A stretch of DNA of 64,000 bases from an uncultured Butyricicoccus sp. (GTDB taxonomy: Bacteria; Bacillota; Clostridia; Oscillospirales; Butyricicoccaceae), in NCBI GenBank assembly GCA_934532985.1, contig CAKTAV010000008.1:20767-84766 (forward strand), in the 5' to 3' direction. This document shows positions 33,611 through 42,348 of the stretch, one piece after another. Position 1 is the stretch's first letter; the number at the start of each line of letters is the position of its first letter. Position numbers and translations under genes: made by a program. The notes beneath the pieces are model-generated. The model had not been told where the DNA came from. It ran no database searches and worked only from the letters and a program-made list of their open reading frames with translations.

Positions 33611-35188
33611 TCACCCCTTCTTCATAATGTGCAGATCCTCCGGACCGAAGGACAGGCCGACAACATCGCCCGGCTCCGTGCGGTCGGTGGTCGATACCTT
33701 ATATTCATAGCCCTTTGTGGAGAATGTAACCTTATATATACCCGGCTTGACGTTCATCGGATCAAAGTCATACTGCACATCGGTGATGCTGACGCGCACA
33801 TCGACATCCTTGTCGTCATTGAGCACCCATGCGGACGCATCCGCCCACGTAATCAGGTCATGGTTAATCGCCATGGATTCCTGAATTTCATCCGGCGACT
33901 TGAAGAAATTCATCGCATAAATTTCCTCGCCGTTTTCGCGGTTCTGGACGCGGTTGGCGTCGGCGACAATCATGTTGACGGTAATCGACGTGCCGGAGTG
34001 TGTCTCAAACGTAACCGGATAGGTGCCATTTTTCGGTTCAATGGCGTGCTTAATGGAGGAAATCGAGAGGAATTCGTCGGTTTCCGGATTCCATGCCTGC
34101 GCATCGGCGCGCGCGATAATGCGGGCATCGGTCAGCTGCATAACGTCGTCGATGTCCAGATAGAAATCGTTCGCGCTGATACATTCGCTGCCCTCGCGGA
34201 CAACGGACGCTTTGTCGTCGCGCACGGTCATCTGCACCGTGATGGACGTACCGGCGCGGGTTTCCACCATCGTATCATAATGTACGCCCTTGAACAGCAC
34301 CGACTTGACGCGTCCGCGCAGCTTGCCCTGCATCGGCGGAACAATATCCAGATCCTCCGGACGGATGACAACCTCCACCTCTTCATTCGGTTCGAAGCCG
34401 CCGTCCACGCAGTCAAACGTGCGATCCTCAAAGACAACCTTATTATCACACGGCATGACGCCTTCTATAATGTTGCTTTCGCCGATGAAGTTGGCGACAT
34501 AGCGGTTAATCGGCTCATTATAAATGTCGGTCGGCGTGCCGATCTGCTGAATCTCGCCTTCCTTCATGATAACGATCTTGTCCGACATGGTCAGCGCTTC
34601 TTCCTGATCGTGGGTGACAAAGATGAAGGTAATGCCGACTTCCTTCTGAATTTTTTTCAGCTCGCGCTGCATTTCCTTGCGCAGCTTGAGATCGAGTGCG
34701 CCGAGCGGCTCATCCAGCAGCAGAACCTCCGGTTCGTTGACCAGTGCGCGGGCGATGGCGACGCGCTGCTGCTGTCCGCCCGACATCTGATTGATGCGGC
34801 GATTGCGGAGATTTTCCAAGCCCACCAGCTGGAGCATACGGGTAACCTTCTGCTCGATAACGTCCTTCGGCTCTTTGCGCAGCTTGAGGCCAAAGGCGAT
34901 GTTGTCATAGACATTCAGATGCGGGAACAGCGCGTATTTCTGGAATACCGTGTTGACCTCGCGCTTATACGGCGGCAGACCGCTGATGTCCTTGCCGTCA
35001 AACAGAACCTCTCCGCCGTCCGCCTCCAAAAAGCCGCCGATAATGCGAAGAATGGTCGTCTTGCCACAGCCCGACGGACCGAGCAGCGTCACAAATTCAT
35101 TTTCATAAATGTCCAGTGAGATTCCCTTAAGAACCGCCTGTCCGTCAAAGGATTTGGTGAGATTTTTCAGCTCAATCAGTTTTTTCAT
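33611..35188 (-). CDS. potA: Spermidine/putrescine ABC transporter ATPase with extended C terminus
   Basis: A 525-residue ATPase; usual PotA length is 350-380. The N-terminal 240 residues are standard: Walker A GPSGCGKTT, Q-loop VFQKYALFPHLNVYDN, signature MSGGQQQRVAIARAL, Walker B VLLLDEPLGALD and H-loop VTHDQEEAL. The TOBE region starts normally (VVIRPEDLDIVP..GRVKSVLFKGVHYDTMVET) but is then interrupted by about 170 residues with repeated units, GTSITVQMTV, TFETHSGTSITVNMIV and VTFSTKGYEYKVST, each preceded by an 'AWNPE' or 'AWVLND' stretch, before the closing GDVVGLSFGPEDLHIM. ATG 35188 has GGAG eight bases upstream. Confidence 0.92.
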   Translation of the reverse strand: MKKLIELKNLTKSFDGQAVLKGISLDIYENEFVTLLGPSGCGKTTILRIIGGFLEADGGEVLFDGKDISGLPPYKREVNTVFQKYALFPHLNVYDNIAFGLKLRKEPKDVIEQKVTRMLQLVGLENLRNRRINQMSGGQQQRVAIARALVNEPEVLLLDEPLGALDLKLRKEMQRELKKIQKEVGITFIFVTHDQEEALTMSDKIVIMKEGEIQQIGTPTDIYNEPINRYVANFIGESNIIEGVMPCDNKVVFEDRTFDCVDGGFEPNEEVEVVIRPEDLDIVPPMQGKLRGRVKSVLFKGVHYDTMVETRAGTSITVQMTVRDDKASVVREGSECISANDFYLDIDDVMQLTDARIIARADAQAWNPETDEFLSISSIKHAIEPKNGTYPVTFETHSGTSITVNMIVADANRVQNRENGEEIYAMNFFKSPDEIQESMAINHDLITWADASAWVLNDDKDVDVRVSITDVQYDFDPMNVKPGIYKVTFSTKGYEYKVSTTDRTEPGDVVGLSFGPEDLHIMKKG

Positions 35189-35229
35189 TTCTTTCACTCC
35201 GTCTCGTTCAGGCGCATCGCCCGAAGTAC

Positions 35230-35784
35230 TCAAAACAGCGGCGGGGTGGATACCCACAGCACACGCGCTGTTGTTTTGCGGTCATTGCGCAGAAAATGTG
35301 CGCTTGACCCATCGAGATAGAACGTTTCTCCCGTCCGCACGGTGATTTCCCGCTCCCCCATCACTAAGGTAACGCCGCCGGCGATGACATAACCAAATTC
35401 CTCACCGGCATGTGGGCCGGAGAGAAAGGATTCGCCGCCGCTGGGAAGCTCCAGCAAAATCGGTTCCATCTCATTTTTTTGTGTATTGGGTACAATCCAT
35501 TGAATCGTACACCGTTCTCGTTCGTCCACAAAGAAATCTTCTTTGCGGAACACCAGCTTCTCTTCTCGTTCTTCCTGAAAAAAATCCGATAAGGAAGAGC
35601 CGAGCGCCTCCAGAATATCGGTCAATGTCGCGATGGATGGACTGGTGAGGTCACGTTCCAGCTGCGACAGAAAGCCCTTGGTCAGCTCACAGCGGGAGGC
35701 AAGCTCCTCCAGCGTCAAGCCCTGTTGGCAGCGAAGCCGTTTGATTTTTGGTCCAATATCCATATGGCCGGACGTCCCCGGCAC
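35230..35784 (-). CDS. XRE-cupin regulator of the pot operon (PuuR-like)
   Basis: A 184-residue protein: an XRE helix-turn-helix (KIKRLRCQQGLTLEELASRCELTKGFLSQLERDLTSPSIATL) followed by a C-terminal cupin (GPHAGEEFGYVIAGGVTLVMGEREITVRTGETFYLDGSSAHFL). This is the PuuR-type architecture often found first in potABCD operons, sensing polyamines or related ligands. The gene sits 41 bp before potA in the same direction. GTG 35784 is supported by GGAGG six bases upstream; the ATG seven codons later lacks a site. Confidence 0.88.
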   Translation of the reverse strand: MPGTSGHMDIGPKIKRLRCQQGLTLEELASRCELTKGFLSQLERDLTSPSIATLTDILEALGSSLSDFFQEEREEKLVFRKEDFFVDERERCTIQWIVPNTQKNEMEPILLELPSGGESFLSGPHAGEEFGYVIAGGVTLVMGEREITVRTGETFYLDGSSAHFLRNDRKTTARVLWVSTPPLF

Positions 35785-35843
35785 AAACCGCCTCCATTTC
35801 AGTAATACTAAACTTTTTGGGTTGGTTTATCAAACACTAGTCT

Positions 35844-35871
35844 ATTATACACACTGTGCAGGAAACCACAA
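35844..35871 (-). promoter_or_regulatory. Promoter of the xre-pot operon
   Basis: Minus strand TTGTGG (35871-35866), 16-bp spacer, TATAAT (35849-35844). Confidence 0.6.
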
Positions 35872-36286
35872 GAGTTTTTTGAAAAATTTTTCGAGTATTT
35901 TGCATTATTCCGTCCAACTCCGTCGTTTTCCTTGTTTCTATGCACAAAAAGTTCTATGTTGTTCCGGCTGTGGTTTGTTAAACTGTCCTTTTTTGTTTAT
36001 GGTCAGTAAACAAGCGCTGTGTTTTTCTCTTTCTTCCCTCCTTGGCGGCGGCGCGCGGTATCCGACACGAATTATCTTTTATTTTTCACATCATTTTCCT
36101 GCATTTTGCAGAGCGCAATTTCTTTTCTGTATTTCCATATTTTTATACTTTTTGTTCGCTTTTTTAGCTTTTCTGTTTTATCCTTTTTCATACGCAATTG
36201 AGGAAAATTTCGTTCCCTTTCTTTGTCACTCGTTCGAGTTACTTTTCTGCACTTCGACATTTTTCTAAAAAAGTTTTCAAAAACCC
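35872..36286. other. AT-rich intergenic stretch, no gene
   Basis: About 400 bp of T-rich sequence separating the pot operon from the hydrolase array. Open frames here are F/L/S-rich without ribosome sites. It marks a composition boundary before the array. Confidence 0.55.
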
Positions 36287-36314
36287 TTGACTTTTCGCAC
36301 AGATGTTGTATTAT
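36287..36314 (+). promoter_or_regulatory. Promoter and CAA-rich leader of A1
   Basis: TTGACT (36287-36292), 16-bp spacer, TATTAT (36309-36314). The leader of about 155 nt has a GGAAC/GTTCC long-range pair, then a CAA-rich unstructured tract (36405-36460) and AAGAGGTGA before the ATG. Confidence 0.65.
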
Positions 36315-36474
36315 TATAAGCGTCATGACAAGGAACGACGGTTCGTCTGGCCACGAAACACGTCCCCTTTGCGCAAAGCAATTGAGTTCCCCGTGAGTAA
36401 TAACAACAAGCGGACACAAACAAACAACAAACGCAACAACAACATTTTTAGCAACAACAAGAGGTGAATTATTT

Positions 36475-38529
36475 ATGATTTCGTATGAATCTAGTAACAA
36501 TGGTCATTGTCTCCGCCTTGGCGGCGAGACAACTCAGACCAACCCCGGAGCAGGTCTTCAGATCTGCTTCGGTACGTTCAAGCACAAGCACCCGTGCTCT
36601 GTTGCCCTGAACGGCAAAACCACAGTGTATACTGGCGTTATGAAGGCAACTTCCAACACTTCTACGTCCGATACCACTTCCTCGAACGAGGCGGAGACTC
36701 CGCCTGTGTTCTCCGGATTTCCAAAGGAATTTTCGGAAGCGCCGCTGACGATGGCTTCTCCTAATGCAGGAGCCTACTGGTTCAACGACGTGCTGGCAAA
36801 CACTTCTACCCTGTCTCGTGTGGACTTTTGCATGAACGAAAAGCACACCAAGGCGAATCCTGTCAATGTCAGTGGTAATTACATTGCCATTGGCAAGTAC
36901 GGTTCGACCGATATTGCGGAAATCTCCAAGGCACTGGCTGCCAGTGACATTCGCGCTTACTGGAATGAAGCATCGAATGCTGTCCGTATTCTGGGTGCAA
37001 CCACCAAAGAAGACGGTCAGCAGACCGTACAGGCTGTACAAATTCTTTTCGGCACTCTCTCTGTCTCCGGCAAGTTTAAGCAGTTCAATACATCTCTGTA
37101 TCGTCTGAATGCCAGCATTAACAAGGCTTTTTCCGAGGCATTTTCCTCCATGCCGGCAGTTTTTGCCGCACCGAGTATGAAGTGCCGTGACTGGGCGGAC
37201 AGTTCAAAGTTCTCACATCCGTATTGGTTCGGCGGTATCAGCGCAACCTCTTCCGAGATTTCTACGCTGAGTGTATATACAAACGCCGACTATGCTAAGA
37301 CGGTATATGGACGTTATATTGCAATTGGTCTTTCCGACAATACCGTAACTGGTTGGGATGAAGTACCGATTTCCCTTACTCAAGGAGCAAATGGCGGCTA
37401 TGCCCTTCGTTTTGGCAATGACGCTGGTGGTATGCAGTTGGCATTCGGCGACATCAATTTTAACGACCGCAAGATTCAGAAGGAACTGAATGGTGTGTCT
37501 TCCAGCATCTATACGGCGTTCAAGGAAGCTCCGGCTTATAAAGCCACTACGGATATGTATTTCCCGGCGGCGTTTTGCGAGTCGCCGAGCACGGTGATCA
37601 TGACATCGAAGGCCTGCCGAACCAAGGTGAATAACATCACTAAGTTCCTCAATCCATACTGGTTTGGTGACGCAGCGTCGGATGCAGTCAGCATCTTTAA
37701 TACGGATCTGTACACGAACGACGCTTTCACCACCGATCAGGACGTGTACGCCAAGTATTTGGCTGCCGGCAAGTATACCGCAAAGTCCGATTGGGCGCGT
37801 CCGTTCATTCTTAAGGCGCTGTCCTATAAGGGAACTTCCACATTTGGCAAAGATACCCCACAGAAGTATTTCCTTGACCGCTATGATGCAATTTTTAATC
37901 ACAAGCGCAAGTCCGACAACGGCTGGTGCTCGGAGTTTGCTTCCGTCGTACTGCATGAATCCATGCAGGCTCCTATTAACGAGTATCCGTACAGCACTTA
38001 TGTCAAGGGCTTCATCCAGCAGTTCTCGTATCCTGATCCGGAGCGACCGGCATACGATGATAAGAAGGTAAGCTCCAGCACGAGCAAGTTCTATCTGGGC
38101 ACCTATGACCAGAAGGACAAAACAACCGCCTTCCATGTCGGCAAGATTGATTCTTCGTACAACGAGAACACCTACTATAGTTACGGTGGCACCACCGATG
38201 CCGGAAATGATCTTCATTTCTCGTGCACCGAGCTTGGTATCAAAGATGTCACCCCTCAGATTGGCGACCTGATCTTCTTCGGTCATTCTAACACCTGTCA
38301 CACCGCCATTGTTATCAATGTCAACGGCAGCCACATCTTTACCGTAGAGGGCAATGTCGATGAGAAGCAGCTTGACATCGGTACAAGCACCAAAAACACC
38401 GTCCTGCACGTTCGCAGAAAAATTTCCGCGGACAGCAGCAAGACCAATAAAGACCGCGTGGTCGGTATTGGCGATGTCTATGCGTGCCATGCAGCGCTGA
38501 AAGCGAAGCTGAACGCATCGAAGGGCTAA
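36475..38529 (+). CDS. A1: full-length CHAP-type wall hydrolase with three tail-fibre-like repeats
   Basis: A 684-residue protein and the only intact A gene of the array. No signal peptide is visible. Residues about 8-145, 165-300 and 304-445 are three diverged repeats, each with a [G/N]..LR[LF]G..Q[IL].FG start, an AF..AP... core, PYWF, and an end like YIAIG or YLAAG. They resemble phage tail-fibre gp53-like C-terminal domains. After FILKALSYK (444-452) comes a CHAP-type cysteine hydrolase domain: GWCSEFAS (Cys485), QIGDLIFFGHS, CHTAIVI (His609), FTVEGN (Glu625). It would cleave peptidoglycan amide or peptide bonds. AAGAGGTGA precedes ATG 36475; own promoter and terminator. How it leaves the cell is unknown. 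Confidence 0.8.
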   Translation: MISYESSNNGHCLRLGGETTQTNPGAGLQICFGTFKHKHPCSVALNGKTTVYTGVMKATSNTSTSDTTSSNEAETPPVFSGFPKEFSEAPLTMASPNAGAYWFNDVLANTSTLSRVDFCMNEKHTKANPVNVSGNYIAIGKYGSTDIAEISKALAASDIRAYWNEASNAVRILGATTKEDGQQTVQAVQILFGTLSVSGKFKQFNTSLYRLNASINKAFSEAFSSMPAVFAAPSMKCRDWADSSKFSHPYWFGGISATSSEISTLSVYTNADYAKTVYGRYIAIGLSDNTVTGWDEVPISLTQGANGGYALRFGNDAGGMQLAFGDINFNDRKIQKELNGVSSSIYTAFKEAPAYKATTDMYFPAAFCESPSTVIMTSKACRTKVNNITKFLNPYWFGDAASDAVSIFNTDLYTNDAFTTDQDVYAKYLAAGKYTAKSDWARPFILKALSYKGTSTFGKDTPQKYFLDRYDAIFNHKRKSDNGWCSEFASVVLHESMQAPINEYPYSTYVKGFIQQFSYPDPERPAYDDKKVSSSTSKFYLGTYDQKDKTTAFHVGKIDSSYNENTYYSYGGTTDAGNDLHFSCTELGIKDVTPQIGDLIFFGHSNTCHTAIVINVNGSHIFTVEGNVDEKQLDIGTSTKNTVLHVRRKISADSSKTNKDRVVGIGDVYACHAALKAKLNASKG

Positions 38530-38537
38530 TCCACAGG

Positions 38538-38573
38538 AACAGCAAGAGGTTCGCCTCTTGCTGTTCTTTTTTT
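38538..38573 (+). terminator. Terminator of A1
   Basis: AACAGCAAGAGG-TTCG-CCTCTTGCTGTT then a T-run. The same hairpin follows A2, A3 and A4. Confidence 0.92.
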
Positions 38574-38574
38574 A

Positions 38575-38603
38575 TTGCATTCTCTCAGTCCAGATGGTAT
38601 AGT
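38575..38603 (+). promoter_or_regulatory. Promoter of B1
   Basis: TTGCAT, 17-bp spacer, TATAGT, directly after the A1 terminator. The spacer sequence is repeated almost unchanged before B2 and B3. Confidence 0.8.
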
Positions 38604-38631
38604 GTAGTTACTAATAAAAGGAGGTACCGTT

Positions 38632-39435
38632 ATGAAGTATGCGAAACATATTGTTTCTTTGTTTCTATTGTTATCCGTAACTGTTGGCTCGGTTTTTGCC
38701 TTCAACGCACCCGCGACACAAACTGTTTCTGTAGTTGATCCTCAGGCAAGCACCAAGAAAACAACAGTGCAAAATGCCAAGCCGAAAATCACTTTGACAT
38801 ACCCCTCTAACCTTGAGGCCGCTGGTATTTCCATCAAGACGAATTTCCAAAAGCCTTCCAACTCTGCCGAAACCCCAGTATTATACCGATCCACAAATAA
38901 CGGAAAGTTCAAGTCTCTCCCCAGCGGTTCCCGTCAAGTTTTCTATAGCTACTTTAATCTGAGCACTCATTCTGATGACGGTCCGTTAAAAATAGAAGAT
39001 GACACATGCAAAAACGGCCGATTTTATCAGTATAAATTAGCGACTGTCATTACAAACCCTTCTACCGGAAAATCCTCTGTTGTCGCATATAGCAAAGTAA
39101 AATCACGTTATTACCTTGATCCTACGACTTGCTGGCTCCTAACCGCTAAACGATCGGCAAAAAAGAAAACCATAACAGTCTATTGGAAAAAGCAGTATAA
39201 CTCTAAGGCCGACGGTTATCAAATCCGTTATAACCACGAACTTGCAGGTGGTAAGGATAGCAAAAAGATAACCCGCACTATCAAAAACAAGCATACCACG
39301 AAATATGTATTGAAGAACTGCATCTCTAATCGGCGTTATTTCGTTCAAATCCGCAGTTATAAGAAATACAAGGGTACTACCTACTATACTAATTGGAGCG
39401 ACGGTTGTGTCATCGCCCAAGCAACGCTAGATTAA
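38632..39435 (+). CDS. B1: secreted basic two-domain Fn3-like protein
   Basis: A 267-residue protein with a signal peptide (MKYAKHIVSLFLLLSVTVGSVFA) and two beta domains. Domain 1 is about residues 45-165 (TYPSNLEAAGISIKTNFQ..LYRSTNNGKFKSLPSG). Domain 2 is Fn3-like, about 170-265 (KKTITVYWKKQYNSKADGYQIRY..YFVQIRSYKKYKGTTYYTNWSD). It is Lys-rich, so the mature protein should be cationic. It lies directly downstream of the intact hydrolase A1 but has its own promoter, AAGGAGG site and terminator. I propose it is the exported cognate immunity or control partner of A1; a wall-binding adhesin is the alternative. More AT-rich than core genes. Confidence 0.75.
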   Translation: MKYAKHIVSLFLLLSVTVGSVFAFNAPATQTVSVVDPQASTKKTTVQNAKPKITLTYPSNLEAAGISIKTNFQKPSNSAETPVLYRSTNNGKFKSLPSGSRQVFYSYFNLSTHSDDGPLKIEDDTCKNGRFYQYKLATVITNPSTGKSSVVAYSKVKSRYYLDPTTCWLLTAKRSAKKKTITVYWKKQYNSKADGYQIRYNHELAGGKDSKKITRTIKNKHTTKYVLKNCISNRRYFVQIRSYKKYKGTTYYTNWSDGCVIAQATLD

Positions 39436-39441
39436 CATTAC

Positions 39442-39472
39442 CCCCAGAAAGTTTCGGCTTTCTGGGGTTTTT
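39442..39472 (+). terminator. Terminator of B1
   Basis: CCCCAGAAAG-TTTCGG-CTTTCTGGGG then TTTTT. The same hairpin follows every B gene. Confidence 0.92.
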
Positions 39473-39477
39473 ATCGT

Positions 39478-40434
39478 TTTGCGTTCTGCGAATCGCCGAG
39501 TACGATGATTGTTGCGGCGCAGCCTTGCAGAGACACCGACGACAAGACGTTCCTGCATCCGTATTGGTTCGGTGACGCGGTGTCGGATGCGGTCAGCATT
39601 TTCAATACTGACCTGTATACCAACGCTCAGTTCAAGACCGATCAAGACGTGTACGCCAAGTATCTGGCAGTTGGCAGATATTCTGCTAAGGCCGATTGGG
39701 CACGCGACTTTATTCTCAAGGCGCTGTCGTATAAGGGCGCGGAGACGGTGGATTCAAAGAAGATTAAGACATACTTCCTTGACCGCTACGATGCAATTTT
39801 CAATCATACGCGCACATCCGACGGCGGCTGGTGCTCGGAATTTGCTTCCGTCGTCCTGCATGAAGCTATGCAGGCTCCCATCAACGAGTATCCGTACAGC
39901 ACTTACGTCAAGCGTTTCATCCAGCAGTTCTCGTATCCTGACCCGAAACGACCGGCATACGATGATAAGAAGGTAAGCTCCAGCACGAGCAAGTTCTATC
40001 TGGGCACTTACGACCAGAAGGCAAAAACAACCGCCTTCCATGTCGGCAAGATTGATTCTTCGTACAACGAGAACACCTATTATAGTTACGGTGGCACCAC
40101 CGATGCCGGAAATGATCTTCATTTCTCGTGCACCGAGCTTGGCATTAAGGATGTCACCCCGCAGATCGGCGACCTGATCTTCTTCGGTCATTCCAAGTCC
40201 TGCCGCACCGGCATTGTCATCAATGTCAACGGCAGCCACATCTTTACCGTAGAGGGCAACGTCTCCGAGAAGCAAATCGGAATTGGAACAGGCACAGATC
40301 ACAGAGTTTACCATGGACGCAGAAAAATTTCTGCGGACAGCAGCGACACCAACAAAGACCGCGTGGTCGGTATTGGCGATGTCTATGCGTGCCATGCAGC
40401 GCTGAAAGCGAAGCTGAACGCATCAAAGGGCTAA
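39478..40434 (+). pseudogene. A2: 5'-truncated hydrolase cassette (catalytic His replaced)
   Basis: Homology to A1 begins at FCESPST (third repeat), about 10 bp after the B1 terminator, and runs to the end of the gene. No promoter or ribosome site precedes the first in-frame ATG (39505), so it is probably silent. The CHAP region keeps GGWCSEFAS and FTVEGN, but the catalytic CHTGIV is CRTGIV (codon CGC at the His position), so the product would be inactive. DNA of the catalytic part is very close to A1. It ends in the shared A terminator and is followed by B2. Confidence 0.75.
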
Positions 40435-40453
40435 TGAATAGCTAATCTACAGG

Positions 40454-40489
40454 AACAGCAGGAGGTTCGCCTCTTGCTGTTCTTTTTTT
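40454..40489 (+). terminator. Terminator after A2
   Basis: AACAGCAGGAGG-TTCG-CCTCTTGCTGTT then a T-run. Confidence 0.9.
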
Positions 40490-40490
40490 A

Positions 40491-40519
40491 TTGCATTCTC
40501 TCAGTCCAGATGGTATAGT
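40491..40519 (+). promoter_or_regulatory. Promoter of B2
   Basis: TTGCAT, 17-bp spacer, TATAGT; a copy of the B1 promoter. Confidence 0.8.
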
Positions 40520-40547
40520 GTAGTTACTAATAAAAGGAGGTACCGTT

Positions 40548-41333
40548 ATGAAGTATGCAAAACGCATTGTTTCTTTGTTTCTATTGTTAGCTGTAACTGC
40601 TAGCTCTGTTTTGGCTTTCGATACTCCTGCAACGCAGAGTATTTCTGTAAACGATTCTACTGCAACCATACAAAACCCTAATCCACAAATCACCCTCAAA
40701 TACCCTGATAGTCGCGAAGATTCCGGCATCTATATTTATACCAATTTCCAGAAATCATCCAACGCAAACGAAATGCCGTTGCTATATCGTTCTATAAACG
40801 GAGGCAAGTTCAAACCGCTCCCAGATAACTCTCGAAAAGTTTTTTACTTGTATTATGATTGGACAGCACATACCACAGATGGTCCTTTATATGTAGAAGA
40901 CCTTTCATGCAAAAATGGTAATTTTTATCGTTATAAACTTGCAACAATGGTTGCCGATCCTTCTACTGGCAAAAATTCTGCTGTAGCATATAGTAATGTG
41001 AAATCTCGTTATTATCTAGAACCAATGTGTTCAATTGATCTGTTCATTAAAAACTCAGCAAATAAAAAGAGCATGACTATTTCGTGGAAAAAGCAGTGCA
41101 ATCCCAAAGCGGATGGATACCAACTTCGTTACTACTACTATACTTATGGCGAAGCTCATCCTAAGGTCAGCAAACGGATCACCCGCACCGTAAAGGGGGC
41201 GAAGACATCCAAGTATACCCTCAAGCATCGTTCTCCCAACAAGCAGTATTGGGTACAAATCCGCAGCTATAAGAAGTACAAAGGGACTACCTATTATAGC
41301 AACTGGAGTGATTATGAGGGTCGGTATCTATAA
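40548..41333 (+). CDS. B2: secreted basic Fn3-like protein
   Basis: A 261-residue paralogue of B1 with the same signal peptide (MKYAKRIVSLFLLLAVTASSVLA) and two beta domains. Domain 1 differs clearly from B1 (NSREDSGIYIYTNF-like start, KPLPDNSRKVFYLYYDW). Domain 2 (KKSMTISWKKQCNPKADGYQLRYYYYTYG..KQYWVQIRSYKKYKGTTYYSNWSDYEGRYL) is nearly identical to B3 at DNA level. AAGGAGG precedes the ATG; own promoter and terminator. It follows A2, so in the cassette model it is the partner of A2. Confidence 0.75.
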   Translation: MKYAKRIVSLFLLLAVTASSVLAFDTPATQSISVNDSTATIQNPNPQITLKYPDSREDSGIYIYTNFQKSSNANEMPLLYRSINGGKFKPLPDNSRKVFYLYYDWTAHTTDGPLYVEDLSCKNGNFYRYKLATMVADPSTGKNSAVAYSNVKSRYYLEPMCSIDLFIKNSANKKSMTISWKKQCNPKADGYQLRYYYYTYGEAHPKVSKRITRTVKGAKTSKYTLKHRSPNKQYWVQIRSYKKYKGTTYYSNWSDYEGRYL

Positions 41334-41342
41334 GTAGTTGAA

Positions 41343-41374
41343 CCCCAGAAAGTTTCGGCTTTCTGGGGTTTTTT
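41343..41374 (+). terminator. Terminator of B2
   Basis: CCCCAGAAAG-TTTCGG-CTTTCTGGGG then six T. Confidence 0.92.
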
Positions 41375-41385
41375 ATCGTTTTACG

Positions 41386-42246
41386 TTCGGTGACGCGGCG
41401 TCGGATGCGGTCAGCATCTTTAATACGGATCTGTACACGAACGACGCTTTCACCACCGATCAGGACGTGTACGCCAAGTATTTGGCTGCCGGTAAGTATA
41501 CCGCCAAATCCGATTGGGCGCATCCATTCATTCTCAAAGCGCTGTCGTATAAGGGCGCGGAGACGGTGGATTCAAAGAAGATTAAGCCATACTTCCTTGA
41601 TCGTTATGATACGATTTTCAATCACAAGCGCACGTCTGACAACGGCTGGTGCTCAGAGTTTGCTTCTGTTATGCTGCATGAAGCTATGCAGGCTCCTATC
41701 AACGAGTATCCGTACAGCACTTATGTCAAGCGTTTCATCCAGCAGTTCTCGTATCCCGATCCGAAACGACCGGCGTATGATGACACAAAGGTGAACTCCA
41801 GTACAAGCAAGTTCTACCTAGCCACCTATGACCAGTCACACGATGCGACTGCTTTCCATGTTGGTAAGATTGATTCTTCTTATAATGAGAACACTTACTA
41901 TAGTTATGGTGGTACAACTACCTCCGGAAACAATCTGGAATTCTCTTGTACCGAGCTTGGCATTAAGGATGTCACTCCGCAGATTGGTGACTTGATCTTT
42001 TTTGGTGATTCTCATGCGTGTCATACCGGCATTGTCATCAATACCAATGGCAGCTATGTCTTCACAGTAGAAGGCAACGTCTCCGAGGATCAGATTGGAA
42101 GCGGAACAGGCACAGATCACAGAGTTTACCATGGACGCAGAAAAATTTCTGCAAGCAAGACTAAAGATGGTCGAATGATTGGTTTTGGTGATACTTATGC
42201 CTGCCATATGGCGCTGAAAGCCAAACTGGACACACCAGAAGCTTAA
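41386..42246 (+). pseudogene. A3: 5'-truncated hydrolase cassette
   Basis: Homology begins at FGDAASDAVSIFNTDLYTN, 12 bp after the T-run of the B2 terminator, which is the same entry point as A5 and relic A6. No promoter or ribosome site lies before it, so it is probably silent. The frame is open from TTG 41338, but the first 16 codons are translated terminator sequence. The catalytic domain is intact in sequence: NGWCSEFAS, IGDLIFFGDS, CHTGIVI, FTVEGN. The C terminus has diverged from A1 and A2 (RRKISASKTKDGRMIGFGDTYACHMALKAK). Followed by B3. Confidence 0.75.
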
Positions 42247-42255
42247 TAAGCAGGG

Positions 42256-42288
42256 ACAGCAAGAGGTTCGCCTCTTGCTGTTCTTTTT
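42256..42288 (+). terminator. Terminator after A3
   Basis: ACAGCAAGAGG-TTCG-CCTCTTGCTGT then a T-run. Confidence 0.9.
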
Positions 42289-42290
42289 TA

Positions 42291-42319
42291 TTGCATTCTC
42301 TCAGTCCAAATGGTATAGT
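42291..42319 (+). promoter_or_regulatory. Promoter of B3
   Basis: TTGCAT, 17-bp spacer, TATAGT; a copy of the B1/B2 promoter. Confidence 0.8.
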
Positions 42320-42348
42320 GTAGTTACTAATAAAAGGAGGGCTCTGTC

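Noticed and set aside
33629..35119. 496-codon ORF antisense to potA
   Set aside because: Shadow frame of a high-GC gene with clear ABC-ATPase motifs on the minus strand.
35633..36268. 211-codon plus-strand ORF
   Set aside because: Overlaps the XRE-cupin gene antisense and then runs through T-rich intergenic DNA; no start signal.
36475..38529. A1 as part of a prophage lysis or tail module
   Set aside because: No terminase, capsid, portal, tail tube or integrase genes are near; only the repeat domains look phage-like.
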